Of a DNA stretch of 42,067 bases, positions 8,349 through 18,269 are shown one piece after another (within the stretch, counting starts at the first letter, position 1; each line of letters starts with the position of its first letter). The notes under the pieces are model-generated. The model was not told the DNA's origin. It saw only the letters and a program-made list of their open reading frames with translations, and did not search any database. A program made the position numbers and the translations under genes. Source of the stretch: Bacteroidia bacterium (lineage in GTDB: Bacteria; Bacteroidota; Bacteroidia; JANWJV01); the NCBI GenBank assembly GCA_025451785.1, contig JANWJV010000050.1, positions 1 to 42,067 on the forward strand, given 5' to 3'.

Positions 8349-9412
8349 TCAACGTAACCAAAACCTTTTTGCCTCCCATCGAGGAATACAATGCTTACCT
8401 GCGAAAGCTTTGGGAAAGCGGCTGGATCACCAACCAGGGGAAAATGGTGCAGGAACTGGAGGTCAGGATGAAAGAACGGCTGGAAGTGGAGTACCTACAA
8501 TTCGTTTCGAACGGTACCATAGCGATACAACTGGCTATAAAGGCCCTGGAGCTAAAAGGCGAGGTGATCACCACACCTTTTTCTTATGTCGCCACCACCA
8601 CTTCGCTTATCTGGGAGCACTGTACCCCGGTGTTTACTGATATTGAAGACAAGACCTTTTGCCTTGATCCCGCGAAGATAGAGGCGGCCATCACCAATAA
8701 GACCTCGGCTATACTTGCCACACATGTGTATGGTTATCCCTGCGATGTTGATAAGATCGCGGCCATTGCGAAGAAGTATAAACTAAAAGTGATCTATGAC
8801 GGGGCGCATGCATTTGGTGTGCGCAAAGGCGGAAGGTCGCTGATGAGCTTTGGCGATATCACCACGCTTAGCCTTCATGCCACCAAGCTTTTTCATACGG
8901 TGGAAGGGGGAGCGGTGATCTGCAATGACAGCGAAATAGATAAGAAGGTGTGCCTTTACCGTTCCTTCGGCCATGTTGGCGATGATTACTTTACGATGGG
9001 TATCAATGGAAAAAATTCGGAGTTCCATGCCGCTATGGGCTTGTGTAACCTGCCTTACGTCGATGCCATCATCACCCGCCGCAGGGAGCTGAGCGAATAT
9101 TACGACAAAAAACTTTCAGCCCTGGGCCTGCAGTTTCCTGTAAAGTCACCTGACCTTCACTATAATTACGCCTACTACCCGGTAATATTCAGCAGCGAAG
9201 CTGCCATGCTTGCATCAAGGAAGGTTTTGTTGGAAAACAACATTTCTACCAGAAGGTATTTCTATCCTTCACTCAATACGCTGCCCTATCTTAAGGCAGA
9301 TAAATGTGAAGTATCAGAAGACATTGCGAGGAGAGTGCTTTGCCTCCCCTTGTACCCACAGCTCACTTTCCAGGAAGCCGACCAGGTGATCAGCCACATT
9401 ACAAACAAGTGA
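8345..9412 (+). CDS. DegT/DnrJ/EryC1/StrS aminotransferase (sugar aminotransferase)
   Basis: A 355-residue PLP-dependent aminotransferase of the nucleotide-sugar class. Visible features: SNGTIAIQLAIKAL cofactor phosphate region (about 55-68), YDGAHAFG with the PLP-pyridine Asp152, and SLHATKLFHTVEGG with the Schiff-base Lys181. These enzymes convert a keto-sugar nucleotide to an amino sugar, usually for O-antigen or capsule. The start codon lies inside the last codons of the FkbM gene (ATGA, 8345-8348). Its stop directly abuts the stop of the convergent methyltransferase gene (TGATCA). Sugar specificity unknown. Confidence 0.9.
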   Translation: MINVTKTFLPPIEEYNAYLRKLWESGWITNQGKMVQELEVRMKERLEVEYLQFVSNGTIAIQLAIKALELKGEVITTPFSYVATTTSLIWEHCTPVFTDIEDKTFCLDPAKIEAAITNKTSAILATHVYGYPCDVDKIAAIAKKYKLKVIYDGAHAFGVRKGGRSLMSFGDITTLSLHATKLFHTVEGGAVICNDSEIDKKVCLYRSFGHVGDDYFTMGINGKNSEFHAAMGLCNLPYVDAIITRRRELSEYYDKKLSALGLQFPVKSPDLHYNYAYYPVIFSSEAAMLASRKVLLENNISTRRYFYPSLNTLPYLKADKCEVSEDIARRVLCLPLYPQLTFQEADQVISHITNK

Positions 9413-10156
9413 TCATTTTCCTTTTTCGCACATCAGGAATATGCTGGAGCAGAGGTCAGGATATTGATGTCCCAGCTCGTAACAACCATCCAGGTATTCT
9501 TTAGAAATAATGTCGGTGTTCAGGAGCCTGTCCCATTGGAAATTGGCGAGCGCCTTGAAGAAGATGCCGCTGCGGTAAACAACCTTTAGTCCGGCTGCTT
9601 TGGCGTCGCGTTCAAGTGTATCAAGGCTGTAGGTGATACGATGACCGTGTTCTTTCTCAGCGGGAGTTACGGCTGAATTGTGGCTGATGAGTCCCATTTT
9701 AACAGCGATCTGGCGTGAAGGGGCATTGGCATTAGGACATACGAGGAAGAAACGACCGGTATCGGAAAGCCATTCTTTATTAACCCTTTTCATAAGCGCT
9801 ACCGGATCATCGATATGCTCCAGTACATGGGTAAGCACAATGTTATCGTATTTCACGGGAAGCTTTACTGTTTCGAAGAGAGACTCCACGAACTTTATTT
9901 TTTTGCCGAATTCCTTTTTAGCAAGAGCGATAGCATCGCTGGATGCCTCCACACACGTGATGTCCTTAAAGTGGGGGAGAAGGCGGCGGGTAAAATCGCC
10001 CTTGAAGCTGCCTAGTTCCAATAAACTGCCCTCCTTGAAAAAGGGAATGAAGGAGCGCAGCATAAAAGGATGCATTACATCGAAATCGAAGTTGTAAGCA
10101 TACTTATGATCGCTGGTATCTTTTAGCTCCTTGTTATAGTCTCTTTTTTTGCTCAT
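9413..10156 (-). CDS. Class I SAM-dependent methyltransferase
   Basis: A 247-residue protein with a methyltransferase core: motif I SLLELGSFKGDFTRRLL (44-60), motif II VEAS with the acidic residue at about 70, and the post-core NIVLTHVLEHIDDP typical of Methyltransf_11/23-type enzymes. No signal peptide. It is the last gene of the long minus-strand polysaccharide run, 8 bases after the GNAT gene, so a sugar- or lipid-modifying role is likely; the substrate cannot be deduced. Confidence 0.85.
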   Translation of the reverse strand: MSKKRDYNKELKDTSDHKYAYNFDFDVMHPFMLRSFIPFFKEGSLLELGSFKGDFTRRLLPHFKDITCVEASSDAIALAKKEFGKKIKFVESLFETVKLPVKYDNIVLTHVLEHIDDPVALMKRVNKEWLSDTGRFFLVCPNANAPSRQIAVKMGLISHNSAVTPAEKEHGHRITYSLDTLERDAKAAGLKVVYRSGIFFKALANFQWDRLLNTDIISKEYLDGCYELGHQYPDLCSSIFLMCEKGK

Positions 10157-10164
10157 GGATATTC

Positions 10165-10614
10165 TTAGCTTATTAAAAGTAACATTTTATCCATTTCCCC
10201 ATTGCTGCCGGCCTTTGCAAAGCCGTATTTTGCATACAGCCCAATAGCGGGCCTATTGCTTGTCGCTACTTCAAGGTTGATAGCAGCAAAGCCTTTTTCC
10301 TTCGCGTACGCAATGCAGCGTTCCAGCAGCCTTGCGGCGATGCCTTTGCCAAGCCATTGGCTTGTGACGCTTACGCTGGTGATGTAGCCTGTTTTAGTTT
10401 CAGGATCATTGAAGTATGCGGCGATCAATCCAATAAGTTCCTTCTCCTGCCAGGCCTCGAAGGTGACCGACTGTGCATTCAGTTTTTGGGAATATGCCTC
10501 GAGATCGACCCTGGTGCTTAGGTGCGGGATAAAAGCCGTGTCGCATTCGCGCAGGTGCTCAAGCAGCTGCGCTGTGCTGGCGGTGCCGATCGACTCTTTA
10601 ATTGTTGCGCTCAT
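10165..10614 (-). CDS. GNAT-family N-acetyltransferase
   Basis: A 149-residue GNAT-fold protein. The acetyl-CoA pyrophosphate loop is recognisable as VTSQWLGKGIAARLLERCI (Q-x-x-G-x-G/A pattern), followed by INLEVATSNRPAIGLYAKYGF, the usual beta-bulge and C-terminal signature. The start overlaps the stop of the upstream propeller gene by ATGA (10611-10614), implying translational coupling. In this context it may acetylate an amino sugar, but GNATs are diverse. Confidence 0.85.
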   Translation of the reverse strand: MSATIKESIGTASTAQLLEHLRECDTAFIPHLSTRVDLEAYSQKLNAQSVTFEAWQEKELIGLIAAYFNDPETKTGYITSVSVTSQWLGKGIAARLLERCIAYAKEKGFAAINLEVATSNRPAIGLYAKYGFAKAGSNGEMDKMLLLIS

Positions 10615-11570
10615 ATCCAGCTTTCAAGTTCAGCGAGCCCGAAGCCTTCGCGGCCGAACTCGTTTCCATTATAAAGTAAATATATTTTTCCTTTGCATTC
10701 AAAAAGGTGGGGGTAACATAACATGTCCGAGTCCCATCCATCTTCGGAGGTGCCCAGGCCAAGCGCCTCGTCGGCACGGTGCCACTTATGCATATCGGCC
10801 GACCAGGCGTAGCCCAGGCGATAGCCGCGTTCCTTCTTGTCTCTGAACCCGGTGGCATGACGGTAACAAAACACCATGTGGTATTTTCCATTAGCAAATA
10901 GTACTGTTGGTAAGGCCTGGCACTCATCGGTACCAAGCTTGTCAGGGATGATCGGCCGGCTGTCCCTTTCCCAGTTCACGCCATCGCCCGAACTTGCATA
11001 GGCGATCTTATATACCCTCTCTTTCACTCCGTTATCAGGATTGGTTATCCAACGGGTACCGAATATATACCACATTCGGAACAGACCATCGAAGACCCTC
11101 ACAAAAGAGTCGCCGACAAGGAAAGGTTCATGGAGCGAAGCGCTGAGTACCGGGCCGCTGCCCATCTTTTTAAAACTGAGCCCGTTGTCCTTGCTAAGGG
11201 CAAGCCCCGTGGAAGTTTCTACTGAAACCGAAACACGCCGGCTCCATCCGCAGGTGTAAGCGTAAACAACCCCTTCATGCTTAAAGGGACTGAATGGAAA
11301 GATGCCATGCTCATCGAAGGTCCCCGGGCCGCCCAGCGTTACTGGTGTATTCTCTGAGATATTGCGAATGTTACGGAGGTCTTTTTCGAACTCAACGAAG
11401 GCCACCTTGCTCAGGAATTTTCCACTCTCTTCTTTTTGTCTTGTGGAGAAGTAAATGCGAACGCTGTCATCGAGGACCAGGGCTTGCGGTGATTGAGCAA
11501 AGGCCGTGCAGCCATCGGGCAGCTTATGCTGTGATGGGTCGAATATCTTACCGTGTTTTTTCCACTTCAT
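10611..11570 (-). CDS. Beta-propeller glycosidase-like protein, copy A
   Basis: A 319-residue protein without signal peptide. It has the look of the five-bladed propeller glycosidase superfamily (GH43/GH32/GH130-like): repeated blade motifs such as VRIYFSTR, GTFDEHGIFPFSP, YKIAYASSGDGVNWERD, DECQALPTVLF, GKYHMVFCYR, and a C-terminal YLLYNGNEFGREGFGLAEL. Acidic residues at the blade starts (FDE, DECQ, DGWDSDM) are candidates for catalysis or binding. It is a clear paralogue of the gene immediately upstream, with the same motifs in the same order. Cytosolic location in a polysaccharide biosynthesis run argues against polymer degradation and for handling an activated or short oligosaccharide, but this is inference. 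Confidence 0.72.
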   Translation of the reverse strand: MKWKKHGKIFDPSQHKLPDGCTAFAQSPQALVLDDSVRIYFSTRQKEESGKFLSKVAFVEFEKDLRNIRNISENTPVTLGGPGTFDEHGIFPFSPFKHEGVVYAYTCGWSRRVSVSVETSTGLALSKDNGLSFKKMGSGPVLSASLHEPFLVGDSFVRVFDGLFRMWYIFGTRWITNPDNGVKERVYKIAYASSGDGVNWERDSRPIIPDKLGTDECQALPTVLFANGKYHMVFCYRHATGFRDKKERGYRLGYAWSADMHKWHRADEALGLGTSEDGWDSDMLCYPHLFECKGKIYLLYNGNEFGREGFGLAELESWI

Positions 11571-11575
11571 AGTGC

Positions 11576-12556
11576 TCAGCCGAGGCTGCCTTCTAATTCG
11601 GCAAGGCCAAAGCCTTGTCTTCCTACCTGGTTGCCCAGGTAGAACATGTATATATGGCCGTCCAATTCAAATACGTGCGGGTAGCTGATCATCTCGGAGT
11701 CCCATCCATCCGCCGAGATATCGATGCCCGCTTTGCTGTCGTCCCTTTCCCAATGATAAAGGTTCGTGGAAGAAGCGTAGCCGATGCGGTATCCCTTTTC
11801 TTTTCCCCTGTATCCCGTGCTGTAACGGTAGCAAAAGAACATGTGGTATTTTCCGTTATGGAAGAAAACATCAGGGCTGGCCTGGCATTCATCCGCTTCC
11901 AGCCTTGGTGAAAGCAATTCACGATGATCTTTTTTCCAGTGGATGCCGTCATCCGATTCGGCCATCCGTATGGTATAAACAGGTTCCGGCCTGCCATTAT
12001 CGGGCACCCATTTTTTTCCAGTGATATAGAACAAATACCAGCGCTTGTTGAAACGCCTGATCTTGGGTCCGCTCAATATGAATGGTTCATCGGGATCGTA
12101 AGAAAGGATAGGGCCGGGGCCGGCCTTTTCAAAAGTGGTTCCTCCGTCCTTACTGGTACACATTCCAATGGCCACGTTGAATGGTACCGATTCGCAGCGG
12201 GTCCAGCCGCCGTAATATCCCAATACAGTGTCGCCTTTGCGGATCGCTGAAAAAGGATAAGTGCCGAACTCATCGAAGCAGCCTGGTTCGCCAAGTGGAA
12301 GCACGGGCTTGTCGGCGAAATGCAATATCCTGAAAAGGTCATCGCGGTCGAGATCAACGTAAGCGGAGCGGCTTACGTAACGCCCTTGTTCATCAGGGCC
12401 GGGGCGGCAAGAGAAATAGACACGCACAAAAGTATCGAACAGCAATACCGAAGGGGCCTGTGCAAACTCCTTCATCCAGGGAATGTCCTTCATTTTGGTT
12501 GGATCAAAGATCCTTCCCAGCTTTTTCCACCTGAACTTCTGCTGCCCTGAGCTCAT
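11576..12556 (-). CDS. Beta-propeller glycosidase-like protein, copy B
   Basis: A 326-residue paralogue of the following gene, separated from it by 5 bases. Shared motifs: WKKLGRIFDPTKMK, VRVYFSCRPG, GCFDEFGTYPFSAI, GWTRCESVPFN, GPGPILSYDPDEPFI, WYLFYITGKKW, YTIRMAESDDGIHWKKDHRE, DECQASPDVFFHNGKYHMFF, GYRIGYASS, DISADGWDSEMISYPHVF and a terminal GRQGFGLAELEGS. The fold resembles the GH43/GH130-like five-bladed propellers. No signal peptide or membrane segment. Two retained copies suggest either a heteromeric enzyme or two related substrates. It starts 6 bases after the WbqC gene. Confidence 0.72.
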   Translation of the reverse strand: MSSGQQKFRWKKLGRIFDPTKMKDIPWMKEFAQAPSVLLFDTFVRVYFSCRPGPDEQGRYVSRSAYVDLDRDDLFRILHFADKPVLPLGEPGCFDEFGTYPFSAIRKGDTVLGYYGGWTRCESVPFNVAIGMCTSKDGGTTFEKAGPGPILSYDPDEPFILSGPKIRRFNKRWYLFYITGKKWVPDNGRPEPVYTIRMAESDDGIHWKKDHRELLSPRLEADECQASPDVFFHNGKYHMFFCYRYSTGYRGKEKGYRIGYASSTNLYHWERDDSKAGIDISADGWDSEMISYPHVFELDGHIYMFYLGNQVGRQGFGLAELEGSLG

Positions 12557-12562
12557 GTTGTT

Positions 12563-13267
12563 CTATGAAAGCGTAAATCCTGTGTTAAGGTATTCGCTGA
12601 TCTTTTCTTTGGGATTGAACATCATGACATCCAGTATCGAAAGAAAAGGTACAAAGGCCGCGTCAAACTGCTTGTAAGTGATAGTACCTGTGTTAAGGAA
12701 ATTCAGATGCAGGTTTTCTTTGGCGAAAATCTCCTTGCTGTACAGCGCGGTGCCGCCCGACGGATTGATATACGTATTGGCCTTCCTGGCCTTGCAGATC
12801 TCCAGCACCTTCTTTTCAGCCTTCAATGAATGGTCGACAGGGATGGCAGAAGAAACGATCAGTTTACTGCTGATCCCCAAATGGTCTTTTAATCGCGCAA
12901 GCGAATGAAAGATGAACTCGAACAGGCTGTCTGCTTTGTGCAGGATGCATTCTTCGGTTACAGCAAAGGCGGCTTCGAAATGTGGCGCCTTCCGGTAAGC
13001 TTCTTTTATTTTGTTCAGCATTTTACGGCTATCATCAGGCCAGGTGTTAGCCAGCTGCCTTTCCTTTATGTGAAGGAAATCAGAGGCGGCTTTCAACGGA
13101 AGGCTGAAATAAACATCCTTGCCGTTCACCAGCATCCTGTTGCGGTTGATCCAGCCTTTTTTTGTGAACTCAATGTTGTCGTACACCACAAACTCATCCA
13201 CCGCGTTCATCAGCTGGAAATAGCCGATGTAGGGGAAGAAATACGGCTGCATGATAGCGACCTTCAT
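12563..13267 (-). CDS. WbqC-family protein
   Basis: A 234-residue protein starting [20 protein letters not shown], the family hallmark, followed by VDEFVVYDNIEFTKKGWINR (written in pieces: DEFVVYDNIEF, KKGWINRNR). WbqC-like proteins are found in O-antigen and glycolipid clusters across bacteria; their exact reaction is not settled. Its start codon overlaps the uvrA stop by ATGA (13264-13267). It ends 6 bases before the propeller copy B gene. Confidence 0.9.
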   Translation of the reverse strand: MKVAIMQPYFFPYIGYFQLMNAVDEFVVYDNIEFTKKGWINRNRMLVNGKDVYFSLPLKAASDFLHIKERQLANTWPDDSRKMLNKIKEAYRKAPHFEAAFAVTEECILHKADSLFEFIFHSLARLKDHLGISSKLIVSSAIPVDHSLKAEKKVLEICKARKANTYINPSGGTALYSKEIFAKENLHLNFLNTGTITYKQFDAAFVPFLSILDVMMFNPKEKISEYLNTGFTLS

Positions 13268-16119
13268 TTAACGAGCTCTTTTTTGAGGTAAAACGCTGTA
13301 AAACTTTCTTTGTTATTCATAATGGCTTCCGGTGTTCCCTCGCATACGATCGTTCCGCCTCCGTTGCCTCCTTCCGGGCCGAGGTCGATCACATGATCAG
13401 CCACTTTAATGATGTCCATGTTGTGTTCAATGACGAGCACCGTATTGCCATGTTCCACCAGTTTGTTGAGCACTTCCAGGAGAATGCGTATGTCTTCGAA
13501 ATGCAAACCTGTGGTAGGCTCGTCGAGTATGTAAAAGGTCTTGCCGGTATCTTTCTTCGAAAGCTCGGTCGCTAATTTTACACGCTGGGCTTCGCCGCCC
13601 GAAAGGGTGGTGCTTTGCTGGCCCAAGGTGATGTATCCCAACCCTACGTCTTTCAGAGTGCGGATCTTCTGGATGATGGAAGGGATACTTGCGAAGAACT
13701 CTACGGCGTGATCTATCGTCATGTTGAGCACATCACTAATAGACTTGCCCTTGTAGCGTATCTCCAGGGTTTCCCTGTTGTAACGCTTGCCGTTGCAGGT
13801 TTCGCAGTTCACATATACATCGGGAAGGAAGTTCATCTCAATGGTGCGTAAGCCGGCTCCCTGGCAGGTTTCGCAACGCCCTCCTTTCACATTAAAAGAG
13901 AAGCGACCGGGTTTATATCCCCTGATCTTCGCTTCAGGTATCTCACAGAACAAATTGCGAATATCGGAGAATACGTTGGTATAAGTTGCTGGATTCGATC
14001 GGGGTGTTCTTCCTATCGGGCTTTGGTCAATGTCGATCACTTTGTCGAGATGCTCGAGCCCTGTGATGGACCTGTAAGGAAGCGTTTTTCGTTCGGAGCG
14101 GAAAAAATGTTTGGCAAGGGCAGGGTAGAGGGTCTCGTTGATAAGGCTCGATTTGCCGCTGCCCGAAACACCCGTTACACAAATGAAGGTGCCCAGCGGG
14201 AAAGCCGTGCTTACGTTCTTCAGGTTATTGCCAGTGGCGCCTTTTATCGCCAGGGCGTACCCGTTGCCTTTTCTGCGCTGAGCGGGCACCTGTATCTCTT
14301 TGCGTCCGGTAATATAGCCCGCCGTAAGAGTGTCGAATCGCAGAAGCTCATCCGGACTGCCTTCGGCCACCACTCTGCCGCCATGTATTCCTGCCAGAGG
14401 ACCCATATCGAGCACATGGTCCGCAGCCATGATCATCTCCTTGTCGTGTTCCACCACCAATACTGAATTGCCGATATCACGCAGGTTCTTCAGGGCGCTG
14501 ATCAATCTCGCGTTGTCGCGCTGGTGAAGCCCTATGCTGGGTTCATCGAGTATATAAAGCACGCCTACCAGCTGAGAACCGATCTGTGTCGCCAGGCGGA
14601 TGCGCTGGGCCTCACCTCCCGAAAGTGTCCTGGAGCTGCGGTCGAGCGCCAGGTAATCCAGGCCCACGTCAAGGAGAAAGGAAATCCTCGAACGGATCTC
14701 TTTCAGTACCTCTTTGGCGATGGTACCCTGCTTAGTGTTCAATTTGCTTTCGATGCCGCCGAACCAGGCCTTTAGTTCCGTTATGCTCATCACCGAAAGT
14801 TCGGCAATGTTCTTATCAGCGATCTTGAAATGAAGCGATTCGTTACGAAGCCTTGTGCCTTTACACTTCGGACAGGTTACCTGGTTCATGAACCCCTGTA
14901 TCCATTTTTCCATGGAAGGGGAAGTGACATCGTCCTGCTGGCGTGCTATAAAGTTGGCAATCCCCTCGAAGCTGAGCGAATAGCTGGTGGCGGAGCTTTC
15001 GTAATGTGCTTTTACTTTGAACACCTCATCGGAGCCAAACAGGATCGTATTCATGGCTGATTCAGAGATATCTTCCACCGGCGTGTCGAGTGTGAAGCCA
15101 TATTTATCACCGATGGCCTCCAGTTGCTTGAAGATCCATGTGCCTTTGTGTTCGCCGATGGGCATGATGGCTCCCTTTCGGATGCTCAGTCGTTTGTTAG
15201 GTATTATTTTCTGGATGTCGATCTCCGACACCTGACCCAGGCCGTTGCAGCGCGGGCAGGCACCATAAGGAGAGTTGAACGAGAAAAGATTGGGTTGCGG
15301 TTCGTCATAGGAGATCCCTGATGTGGGACACATGAGCATACGGCTGAAATGCCTCGCTTCACCGTATTCTTCGTGGCCGGCATAAGGCACTGTGAGAAGC
15401 GTTCCTTTGCCATGCTTCATTGCAAGCAGCACAGCCTCTCTGAGGCGTTGCTTTGCCTCCTCTTTTACCTCTATGCGGTCCACTACTATCTCGATGTCAT
15501 GCACCTTATAACGGTCCACCTGCATTTTGGGCGTGAGCTCACGTATGTCGCCATCAACGCGAACACGCGCGAAGCCTTGCCTTCTTATCTGTTCGAAAAG
15601 CTCCCTGTAATGGCCCTTGCGTCCTTTTACCACAGGCGCAAGCAAGAGCATCTTCTTTCCCTTGTACTGCTCCAGGATCAGCTGAATGATCTGGTCATCG
15701 CTGTAGCGTACCATCTTCTCACCTGTAACATAAGAATAAGCGTCAGAAGCCCTGGCAAAGAGCAAACGCATGAAGTCGTAGATCTCGGTGATGGTTCCCA
15801 CCGTTGAACGCGGGTTCTTGTTAACTGTCTTTTGCTCTATCGAGATCACGGGGCTCAAGCCGGTGATCTTGTCAACATCAGGGCGCTCCATGTCGCCGAT
15901 GAACTGGCGTGCGTAAGCGGCAAAGCTTTCGATATACCTGCGCTGGCCTTCCGCGTAAATAGTGTCGAAGGCCAGTGAGGATTTTCCGCTACCGCTCAAA
16001 CCGGTGATCACCACTAGTTTGTCACGTGGAATGGAAACATCGATGTTCTTGAGATTATGTGTTCTGGCCCCGATGACCTCGAGCGTTTCCGTTTCCGTTA
16101 CAGTGCTCTCGGTCTTCAT
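13264..16119 (-). CDS. uvrA: Excinuclease ABC subunit UvrA
   Basis: A 951-residue DNA-damage recognition ATPase of nucleotide excision repair. First Walker [10 protein letters not shown] at residues 40-48, first ABC signature [17 protein letters not shown], second Walker [20 protein letters not shown] at about 650, second signature [16 protein letters not shown] and Walker [16 protein letters not shown]. The C-terminal zinc finger is intact (CETCQGAG then [10 protein letters not shown]). The first zinc-finger region is altered: CPTSG where E. coli UvrA has CPICG, while the second CPRCNG pair is present. The gene overlaps both the upstream transglycosylase gene and the downstream wbqC by 4 bases, so it is translated as part of the polysaccharide run. 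Confidence 0.98.
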   Translation of the reverse strand: MKTESTVTETETLEVIGARTHNLKNIDVSIPRDKLVVITGLSGSGKSSLAFDTIYAEGQRRYIESFAAYARQFIGDMERPDVDKITGLSPVISIEQKTVNKNPRSTVGTITEIYDFMRLLFARASDAYSYVTGEKMVRYSDDQIIQLILEQYKGKKMLLLAPVVKGRKGHYRELFEQIRRQGFARVRVDGDIRELTPKMQVDRYKVHDIEIVVDRIEVKEEAKQRLREAVLLAMKHGKGTLLTVPYAGHEEYGEARHFSRMLMCPTSGISYDEPQPNLFSFNSPYGACPRCNGLGQVSEIDIQKIIPNKRLSIRKGAIMPIGEHKGTWIFKQLEAIGDKYGFTLDTPVEDISESAMNTILFGSDEVFKVKAHYESSATSYSLSFEGIANFIARQQDDVTSPSMEKWIQGFMNQVTCPKCKGTRLRNESLHFKIADKNIAELSVMSITELKAWFGGIESKLNTKQGTIAKEVLKEIRSRISFLLDVGLDYLALDRSSRTLSGGEAQRIRLATQIGSQLVGVLYILDEPSIGLHQRDNARLISALKNLRDIGNSVLVVEHDKEMIMAADHVLDMGPLAGIHGGRVVAEGSPDELLRFDTLTAGYITGRKEIQVPAQRRKGNGYALAIKGATGNNLKNVSTAFPLGTFICVTGVSGSGKSSLINETLYPALAKHFFRSERKTLPYRSITGLEHLDKVIDIDQSPIGRTPRSNPATYTNVFSDIRNLFCEIPEAKIRGYKPGRFSFNVKGGRCETCQGAGLRTIEMNFLPDVYVNCETCNGKRYNRETLEIRYKGKSISDVLNMTIDHAVEFFASIPSIIQKIRTLKDVGLGYITLGQQSTTLSGGEAQRVKLATELSKKDTGKTFYILDEPTTGLHFEDIRILLEVLNKLVEHGNTVLVIEHNMDIIKVADHVIDLGPEGGNGGGTIVCEGTPEAIMNNKESFTAFYLKKELVK

Positions 16120-17186
16120 TGGGGGATGTTGCGGGATTTATCACCGATCACAGGAAGCAGGTCCTTCTTTGTAAAATATTTTGAGCTGTCGGAAGGGGTC
16201 ATGTTCTTTTCATATTCCCACTGAGCTTCGAAATAAGATTCGTTGTATTTGCCGTTGGGCAGGATGAACTCATACTTCTTTTTGGAAGGGTTACTAAGGG
16301 TAGTTAGCCGCAGCCATGGATTGAAGTACTTGAGGGTCTTGTAATTGATCTTCTGGCTTTCAGCGAAGGCCACCAGGTCGGTAACAGTGCTGTCGATTAT
16401 CACCCGCCGTGTATCGATGGCGGGGTAGAGGTCTTTCTTGCGGACCATAAACCCGTACTTTTTGGGATCGCTGATGATCTGTTTCAGAGCGAGGATCCTG
16501 AACACATAACGGGTGGTCTCTTCGGGCAGCAGCAGCTGGTAATAATCGGTGGTCTTTTGTTTCTTCACCTGTTCTTCCACCGCGCCAAAACCGTAGTTAA
16601 GGCAGGCCACTGCCATCGTCCAGCTATGATATTTCTCGTAGCCATCGAGGATGAACTTGCTGATGGCTTCGGTGGAGCGTTCCACCGAATACCGTTCATC
16701 CACCTCATCGCTGATCTCAAGGCCATAATATTTGGCAGGTACATCCATGAACTGCCAGAAGCCGGTGGCTCCCCGGGGAGAAATAACGTTGCTGAGGTTG
16801 CTTTCGATGAGCGGGATGTATTTGAAATCTTCAGGGACCTTGTTCTTCTTTAGGATGGCTTCAATGATGGGAAGCCAGCGATTGGAGCGCTTGATGAGAA
16901 GAAGGGTTTGTGAATGGAAATACGCATTCGAGTTCAGCTCCCTGTCCATCGCTTCTGCCACCATAAAATCGTTGAGCGGCACCTTCTCACCACAAAAGTT
17001 GAGGTCTTGGGGAAGGCTCATTCCGAAGACGTGGTAACTGTCTTTGAAAAAGCGCTCGTATTCTTTGTTGGTGTCGGCCGAGAAGCTGAAAAGTTTTACG
17101 AGGAAGGCAAGGAGGAAAACAGCCCCCAGTGCGTAGAGATTCCTTGCTATGCTGAGAGACCGGATATAGGCGACGATGCGTTTCAT
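16116..17186 (-). CDS. Membrane-anchored lytic transglycosylase (SLT/MltD-like, GH23)
   Basis: A 356-residue protein with one N-terminal membrane segment (about residues 18-36, [17 protein letters not shown]) and a goose-lysozyme-like SLT domain. Key motifs: [13 protein letters not shown] with the likely catalytic Glu128, [12 protein letters not shown], and [10 protein letters not shown] with the downstream SLT signature. The C-terminal 90 residues ([28 protein letters not shown]) resemble a degenerate LysM segment. It cleaves peptidoglycan glycan strands non-hydrolytically; here it may open the wall for the polysaccharide export channel. Overlaps by 4 bases with both the WecA-like gene before it and uvrA after it. 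Confidence 0.88.
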   Translation of the reverse strand: MKRIVAYIRSLSIARNLYALGAVFLLAFLVKLFSFSADTNKEYERFFKDSYHVFGMSLPQDLNFCGEKVPLNDFMVAEAMDRELNSNAYFHSQTLLLIKRSNRWLPIIEAILKKNKVPEDFKYIPLIESNLSNVISPRGATGFWQFMDVPAKYYGLEISDEVDERYSVERSTEAISKFILDGYEKYHSWTMAVACLNYGFGAVEEQVKKQKTTDYYQLLLPEETTRYVFRILALKQIISDPKKYGFMVRKKDLYPAIDTRRVIIDSTVTDLVAFAESQKINYKTLKYFNPWLRLTTLSNPSKKKYEFILPNGKYNESYFEAQWEYEKNMTPSDSSKYFTKKDLLPVIGDKSRNIPQ

Positions 17187-18247
17187 GTTATTGCCTTCTT
17201 CCTTACGATATAGAACAGAACGGAGAACACGGCCACGAGGTACCCGGAATAAAGGCTGATGTGGAAGTAGCCCCAGTTTTGGGTGGAGTGTATGGAGTAG
17301 ATGAGCAACATCGACACCATGCCAATGAAGGCGAAAAGCACGGCGATCCTTTTTTCGGTGATGCCCATAAAGAAAAGGCTGTGGGTGGTATGGTCGCGGC
17401 CGCCAATAAAAGGTGACCTTCCCTTGAGCATCCTGTTGAGGATCACGGAAGTGGTATCGACGAGAGGAATGATGAAAGCAAGCGCGGCGGCGAGGATCTG
17501 CTTCGACTGTACCTTTTGTCCGAAGGTGTCAGGAGCGTTCCAAAAGCAAACGATCCCCACGGAAGCCATCACAACACCAAGGAACTGGCTGCCGGTATCG
17601 CCCATATACATTTTGGAGGGATGCCAGTTGAAGAAAAGGAAGCCGAGCAGCGATGCGGTGATACCGATAAGCAGTAGCACATAGATGTTGGAAAAGTTTT
17701 GCTGCGAATACTGGATGAACACCGCCATACACAAGATGACAATGGAAACGATGGTGGCGATGGAGTCCATGTTATCGATCATGTTGATGGCATTCATAAT
17801 ACCTATCACCCAAAGGAAAGTGAACAGGTAGTTGAGCCAGGCAGTATCGAACACCTGGATATAAGTATTGGTAGAGATAAGCACAAATGCGCAGAGGATC
17901 TGAACACCCAATTTGATGAAGGGCCTTGTGTTGTATGCATCGTCAGCAAGCCCAAGCAGGAAGGCCATGGTGGCAGCGCCCAGGAAACCTACCAGTTGTT
18001 CATCAAAGAGCGGGCTGGGCTGCCTGAACAGGACCGAATAGCTGCATATAGAAAGAAGGAAAATGATATAGAACGAAATACCGCCCAGTGAGGGTTTGGC
18101 AGTACCCCAGCGGATGAGCGTGTCGGCATTATCGCGGATGCCCAGTGTGCGTGAGAACTTCAGGAAAAGGCCGTTGATGAGGATGGAAAAAACGATCGCG
18201 ATCGCAAAGAAAAGAATATAGCGGAAGAGGAGTGAATTCTCAGGCAT
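17183..18247 (-). CDS. WecA/MraY-family undecaprenyl-phosphate sugar-1-phosphate transferase
   Basis: A 354-residue polytopic membrane protein with about ten hydrophobic helices. Family motifs: TAKPSLGGISFY (49-60), the catalytic Asp pair GLADDAYNTRP (99-109), NAINMIDNMDSIA, SKMYMGDTGSQFLG and the cytoplasmic GGRDHTTHSLF loop. These enzymes load the first sugar-1-phosphate onto undecaprenyl phosphate, the initiating step of polysaccharide or teichoic-type polymer assembly. The RDHTTH loop and context point to a WecA/TagO-type rather than the peptidoglycan MraY role. It has its own strong promoter box upstream and its stop overlaps the transglycosylase start by 4 bases. Confidence 0.9.
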   Translation of the reverse strand: MPENSLLFRYILFFAIAIVFSILINGLFLKFSRTLGIRDNADTLIRWGTAKPSLGGISFYIIFLLSICSYSVLFRQPSPLFDEQLVGFLGAATMAFLLGLADDAYNTRPFIKLGVQILCAFVLISTNTYIQVFDTAWLNYLFTFLWVIGIMNAINMIDNMDSIATIVSIVILCMAVFIQYSQQNFSNIYVLLLIGITASLLGFLFFNWHPSKMYMGDTGSQFLGVVMASVGIVCFWNAPDTFGQKVQSKQILAAALAFIIPLVDTTSVILNRMLKGRSPFIGGRDHTTHSLFFMGITEKRIAVLFAFIGMVSMLLIYSIHSTQNWGYFHISLYSGYLVAVFSVLFYIVRKKAIT

Positions 18248-18269
18248 AAAAGGATAGCAAAATAAAGGT

